Shown piece after piece: positions 60,146 through 64,000 of a stretch of 64,000 nucleotides of DNA; within the stretch, counting starts at the first letter, position 1; each line of letters starts with the position of its first letter. The DNA is taken from positions 35,392,949 to 35,456,948 of the forward strand of contig JAAONU010000008.1 in NCBI GenBank assembly GCA_012932295.1. The letters run 5' to 3'. The position numbers were made by a program, and so were the translations under genes. Origin of the DNA: Cyclina sinensis. Taxonomy: Eukaryota > Mollusca > Bivalvia > Venerida > Veneridae. Below the pieces are notes generated by a model. That model worked only from the letters and a program-made list of their open reading frames with translations, made no database searches and was not told the DNA's origin.

Positions 60146-61092
60146 GCTTGAAATATATGGTAGTGTCCAACACTACTGTCTGAAACTGTAATTTACTGTA
60201 TTTCGGACTGACTTCATTTCAAGGGCCTCATTTCAACAAGATTACGAACTTTTATGTATTGAAAAATAACTTGAACAAAACGGTTCTTCGTGTAGGTAAA
60301 TAGTAAAACGGTCTCAATGATTAACTTGATTTTACATTATATTTTCAATTACAAGTTTCAGTGGAAAAAATGACAAATGATATTTGTCAATACTGAAAGT
60401 GAAAGTGATCGTGTCTCGCTCTCTGTTAAAATAGTGATCAAAATACACTCTTTAAAAGTATTTCGTCATTGATATTGAATTAAACAAAACACTAGACTAA
60501 GTCAAATTAATTTTTGTTGCTTTTATGTCTCTATACTTACAATAATACGTAATAATCGCTGTCGTACAAGTATATTGAATCTTTGCTCAACTTCGACGAC
60601 AAAATGGCGGTGTCCCAGATGCGGTCATGACGGTGTTGCGTAAATTCCGATCCTGTGATAAATAAAGACGAATATACTATAAGAGTTTTGTGTCCTTTTT
60701 CAAGGAATAATTTCTATTTTAAACATTTATTCACTGGCTTGATTTTTCTGTCTTTCACGTAGATGTTTTTTTCGTTTGATGGTTATATGGAAGTTGTTGG
60801 ACTATATTGTTAGGCCATTCCTACGCGCTGGTACGCGTAATAAACCATGACAACCAAAGTTTTTTCTCGTTAAACTGATTAAAACGACAATTAAACTGTT
60901 AAAATCGAATGCGATTCATTTGAAACTTTGACAAAGAAATTGTATCATTGATATTTTCAAAAAATTTCAAACCATTTTAAACATCTAAGCTGTTAAATTT
61001 CGAACTACTTCAGCAGTTCTTCGGTTTTCCAAAGACTTGTTAGATCTGGAAATGCCGGATCTAGTTGTCCGGGTCTGAGGACCCGAACAACT
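60146..61092. other. foreign segment replacing most of the LINE endonuclease
   Basis: The endonuclease start (61215-61093) and its end (below 60145) are separated by about 950 bp that do not encode endonuclease. The right third (60780-61092) is the hairpin-ended repeat shared with 45030-45331. The rest is AT-rich, with an AATAAA at 60662, and unrecognised. Confidence 0.5.
60780..61092 (+). repeat. hairpin-ended short repeat, copy b
   Basis: Second copy of 45030-45331. The left stem is decayed (TGGACTATATTGTTAGGCCA). The right stem is GTTGTCCGGGT with ACCCGAACAAC (61065-61092), its edge coinciding with the break in the LINE reading frame. Confidence 0.6.
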
Positions 61093-61215
61093 AAAAACGA
61101 TTGTGTTTTGTTTTTCTTTTAAATAATTTAATATTTTTAAACGTTTCTCTGTTGACGCTAGTCCCTTGACATTAAAAGTACTAAAGTTTAAATTCATATA
61201 TTGTAAGAGGGTCTG
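61093..61215 (-). pseudogene. LINE copy C, start of the endonuclease reading frame
   Basis: Minus strand: LNFSTFNVKGLASTEKRLKI then LNYLKEKQNTIV, the opening of an APE-type endonuclease in L1/Tx1 elements (the FNVxGL start is characteristic). It then runs into the hairpin-ended repeat. Confidence 0.65.
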
Positions 61216-61564
61216 GCTCATAAATACACATTTTTACGAAAAGAAAATTGTTATACACATGTGTTCGTTCTTAAACAAATATCAAGTGTGACATTTCATT
61301 TCATGAACATAAATATATGAATGAAATGTACGGAGCCCTTTAATTCAAACACTTCTATTTATATTATTGTATTTTGTTATTTTTTTCGTAATTTTGTTAT
61401 ATGTTTTCCACGGTAACGAAATATTTATTCGATAAATCAACTGGTCTGAATGCTCTACAACTTGCGGACACGGGCTGAGGTCAAGAGAAAGATTGCAACA
61501 GCCCAACATCTGACAACGGAGGAGAAAGAACATGATAATTTATACTGCAAAGTCACGGACTGCC

Positions 61565-61572
61565 TATATAAA
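61565..61572 (+). promoter_or_regulatory. candidate TATA box
   Basis: TATATAAA within a segment (61440-61640) conserved between the two block copies. The copy 1 equivalent near 4109 reads TATGTAAA. It lies 1.4 kb before the sushi exon, so it could be the core promoter of that gene. In AT-rich DNA such matches are common. Confidence 0.25.
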
Positions 61573-61916
61573 CCTGTTATATCACTTCATCATATAATTC
61601 ATATACATGTACGACGATTACTACAAAGGCAATAACAGGAGGGTTTAAAATATAAATAAATTGTCGTTACTTTCCTTCAACGATCGTGTCTTTTCTTTCT
61701 TTTTTGACAAGAGTATTCGTTTTAAATTCTTAAAGCTGTAGTTGTTGTACACCGTCTGTCGTCTACTATTATTGTCATTCATTCAATCATGTTGTAGTTG
61801 TGTTTCGTTATTGTACAGTTGTTATGGTGAATTAGAACAAGCTACAATATCTAATAATACGCTGCAAAATACCGTTGTTTTATTTAGAACTATTATTGTA
61901 TGTCAAACTGTTTTTC

Positions 61917-62884
61917 CGTTGTATGCCGCAATGATTTGTTGTAGTATTATCAAGAATTAACGCGGTATGCCGCAATGATTTGTTGTAATATTATCAAGAA
62001 ATAACGAGGTATGCGGCGATGATTGGTTGTAGTATTATCAAGAATTAACGCGGTATGCCGCGATGATTGGTTGTAGTATTATCTAGAATTAATGCGGTAT
62101 GCCGCAATGATCGGTTGTAGTATTATCAAGAATTAACGCGGTATGCCGCGATGATTGGTTGTAGTATTATCAAAAATTAACGCGGTATGCCGCGATGATC
62201 GGTTGTAGTATTATCAAGAATTAAAACGGTATGGCGCAATGATTGGTTGTAGTATTATCAAGAATTAACGCGGTATGCCGCAATAATTGGTTGTAGCATT
62301 ATCAAGAATTAACGCTGTATGCCGCAATGATTTGTTGTAGTATTATCAAGAATTAACGCTGTATGCCGCAATGATTTGTTGTAGTATTATCAAGAATTAA
62401 CGCTGTATGCCGCAATGATTTGTTGTAGTATTATCAAGAATTAACGTTGTATGCCGCAATGTTTGTTGTAGTATTATCAAGAATAAACGGCGGTATGCCG
62501 CAATGATTTGTTGTAGTATTATCAAGAATTAACGCTGTATGCTGCAATGATTTATTGTAGTATTATCAAGAATTAACGCGGTATGCCGCAATGATTTGTT
62601 GTAGTATTATCAAGAATTAACGCGGTATGCCGCAATGAATTGTTGTAGTATTATCAAGAATTAACGCGGTATGCCGCAATGATTTTTTGTAGTATTATAA
62701 AGAATTAACGCGGTATGCCGCAATGATTTGTTGAAGTATTATCAAGAATTAACGCGGTATGCCGCAATGATTTTATGTAGTATTATCAAGAATTAACGCA
62801 GTATGCCGCAATGATTTGTTGTAGTATTATCAAGATTTAACGCAGTATGCCGCAATGATTTGTTGTAGTATTATCAATTATCTT
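61917..62884 (+). repeat. 44-bp hairpin minisatellite, about 22 units
   Basis: Units of GAATTAACGCGGTATGCCGC plus AATGATTTGTTGTAGTATTATC-type sequence, each 44 bp; one unit is 1 base short or long here and there. Most contain a GCGG/CCGC stem with TATG loop. Variants cluster: units with GATTGG at about 62010-62300, with CGCTGT at about 62310-62420, then CGCGGT again. A degenerate extra unit follows at about 62895. It lies in an intron or just upstream of the sushi exon. Confidence 0.9.
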
Positions 62885-62953
62885 ATTATTATGTATCATT
62901 GTGGTATGTCGCAATGTTTCATCGTTGTGTTACTATGTGAGTGTTTATTTTAG

Positions 62954-63154
62954 CTCGCCCACCAATTCACCCTCCAAATAATGGATTCCTCAGATGTTTG
63001 AATAATATAGAATCTATTAAATGTACCATTTCGTGTGATGAGGGTTTCGACTTTGATATTGAACCTCTACCAATGTATGACTGTGGACCTTTGATTTTTC
63101 ATGAATGGAATTTCCAGACTGAAAAAAAATCCAGACAGGCGCCTGAATGTACTT
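62954..63154 (+). CDS. sushi/CCP-type domain exon, copy 2
   Basis: Acceptor TTTATTTTAG ends at 62953; donor T/GTATAA after 63154. The 201-bp exon is phase 1 on both sides, the symmetric type usual for sushi and other extracellular modules. The peptide has PPIHPPNNGFLRC, IKCTISCDEGFDFD, YDCGP, a tryptophan (EWNF) and a closing PEC. This is the P..NG, SCxxGF, CG, W and PxC order of a complement-control (sushi) domain plus an extra cysteine pair. Such modules act in secreted or surface proteins for binding. Neighbouring exons and the signal peptide of this gene were not found; the terminal exon at 63497 probably belongs to it. The paralogue at 5070 is broken. Confidence 0.6.
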
Positions 63155-63496
63155 GTATAAATCTGATATTTAGTATTATTTCTTAAAAACAAATCATTCA
63201 TTCAATTTTAACGCCAATAGTCATTTCGAAATGAGTATAGAACATTATATAATATACTTCATTGAAAACACCTTTTGTGTAAGAAATGCATCAAACAAAT
63301 GTCTTCACTACACTTTTTTTTTTTATCTCGGTTGCTTGATTTTACTTGGTTTTGAAATACATCAAGCATGTTAGTATTTAAGAATAATGTTCCATCTCGA
63401 GCCTTTCTGAACATTGAAAATACACTGTTTTCTGTAAAACTACGAAGGATATTTAGTTTTCATTGTGTAATTGAATTTCTTATACAACTTTTTCAG

Positions 63497-63601
63497 GCAA
63501 AGAAAGCCTGTTATAGTGTTGGTGCAGACATAAATCATGCCTTCACATCCTTTGAATATATGGCAAAGAATCAAGATCATGTAGGGCCCAAAGCTATGTA
63601 A
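63497..63601 (+). CDS. terminal exon of sushi-type gene, copy 2
   Basis: Acceptor CAACTTTTTCAG ends at 63496; phase-0 exon of 34 codons plus TAA. Landmarks are KKACYSVGADINHAF and FEYMAKNQDHVGPKAM. It aligns residue by residue with the exon at 16486, with several conservative changes, showing coding constraint. A polyA signal lies at 63717. The tail is short, charged and of unknown function. Since the sushi exon ends in phase 1 and this begins in phase 0, at least one exon between them is missing or unseen, or they belong to different transcripts. Confidence 0.6.
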   Translation, partial: AKKACYSVGADINHAFTSFEYMAKNQDHVGPKAM

Positions 63602-63716
63602 TGTGAGTCGGAAGATCCGAGCCCTCGCCTGTAACTGCTGGGCATGTGCGGTTGCACCATTGCCATCAACGCGCATAGCCAAATGTGAAATTTGAGTTAC
63701 AAGAACTTAATACTGT

Positions 63717-63722
63717 AATAAA
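63717..63722 (+). promoter_or_regulatory. polyadenylation signal AATAAA
   Basis: Canonical signal about 115 bases after the stop, in the same relative place as 16720 in copy 1. Confidence 0.6.
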
Positions 63723-64000
63723 CAAGTGCTGTTTATTTAAAATATATTTTATTTTCACTTCTTTTCAAGTTTATTTTTGTCTTTTGTGTTTTAAATTACA
63801 TTGTTTCATAGGATATTCTTAGTAATATATTACTTAATGTTTTCTCAGATTTATTATTCGTTTAATGTTTCCTTATGATAAAAACGTCACAATCAGTTAT
63901 ATTAATGCAGTGTGTTTTTATATCTCATAATAAATGTGTATCTATAAAAACACGTTAAATTTCAAAACTGTTTCCTTCTGAGGAAAACATTCATGAAATG

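Larger units (their letters stand above)
61260..64000 (+). other. duplicated gene block, copy 2, right part
   Basis: It aligns with 3810-5263 up to the sushi exon and with 16258-16990 plus 18860-19030 after it. It carries an apparently intact sushi-type exon, the terminal exon and polyA signal, and lacks the SINE and mariner of copy 1. The window ends inside the homologous flank. Confidence 0.7.

Noticed and set aside
61917..62884. Regular 44-bp repeats considered as a CRISPR-like array
   Set aside because: Units are contiguous with no unique spacers, and the context is a eukaryotic gene; it is a minisatellite.

Overview
This is an AT-rich, intron-bearing, repeat-dense animal nuclear sequence. 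I read it as a bivalve (or at least molluscan) chromosome. The reasons are the transposon community (DIRS-like, Tx1/L1-type LINEs, a Penelope-like relic, a mariner), tandem-core repeats of the kind called pearl elements in oysters, a receptor ectodomain with the CxxCN style common in molluscs, and spliceosomal GT-AG introns. There are no operons, rRNA genes, intact tRNA genes or CRISPR arrays. Family names come from motif recognition alone; no database was searched.

Layout. 1-3.3 kb: one plausible coding exon (507-764) and little else. 3.33-5.27 kb and 16.25-19.03 kb together form copy 1 of a duplicated gene block. The second copy lies at 46.97-47.89 kb and 61.26-64.0 kb. The block carries a signal-peptide exon on the minus strand and, diverging from it, a sushi/CCP-type exon and a terminal exon with polyA signal on the plus strand. 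Copy 2 looks intact. In copy 1 the sushi and signal-peptide exons are broken. Both copies are split by later insertions. Between the pieces of copy 1 lie a LINE relic (5.6-6.35 kb), a decayed Mutator-like transposase gene (7.13-12.09 kb), an unassigned terminal exon (12.9-13.1 kb) and the left arm of a 1.9 kb inverted repeat (14.03-15.94 kb). Copy 1 also carries a tRNA-like SINE and a complete mariner (17.0-18.86 kb), both absent from copy 2. Next comes a truncated receptor ectodomain gene (19.13-21.41 kb, minus) and the right arm of the inverted repeat (21.65-23.58 kb).

23.6-47 kb: a Penelope-like relic (25.8-27.3 kb), 18-bp and about 45-bp minisatellites (30.2-31.3 kb), and a nested stack of repeats (33.7-40.8 kb) in which one host repeat was split by a DIRS-like retrotransposon and by a 167-bp tandem-core element. 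A truncated mariner relic (41.8-42.5 kb) and a small Tigger/pogo-type MITE (43.9-44.1 kb) follow. 47-61 kb: a possible MITE, two Tx1/L1-type LINE copies plus a third fragment, and another tandem-core repeat. 61.3-64 kb: copy 2 of the sushi gene, with a 44-bp hairpin minisatellite of about 22 units in front of the sushi exon.

Most interesting: a phase-0 spliceosomal intron inside an otherwise intact D,D34D mariner transposase; paralogous empty sites that date two insertions; a minisatellite whose single-copy precursor survives in the paralogous block; several repeat families sharing one build (terminal hairpin, then CCGT-rich stretch, then tandem core); and the palindromic end of the DIRS element. 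I found no clear sign of a wholly new molecular system.
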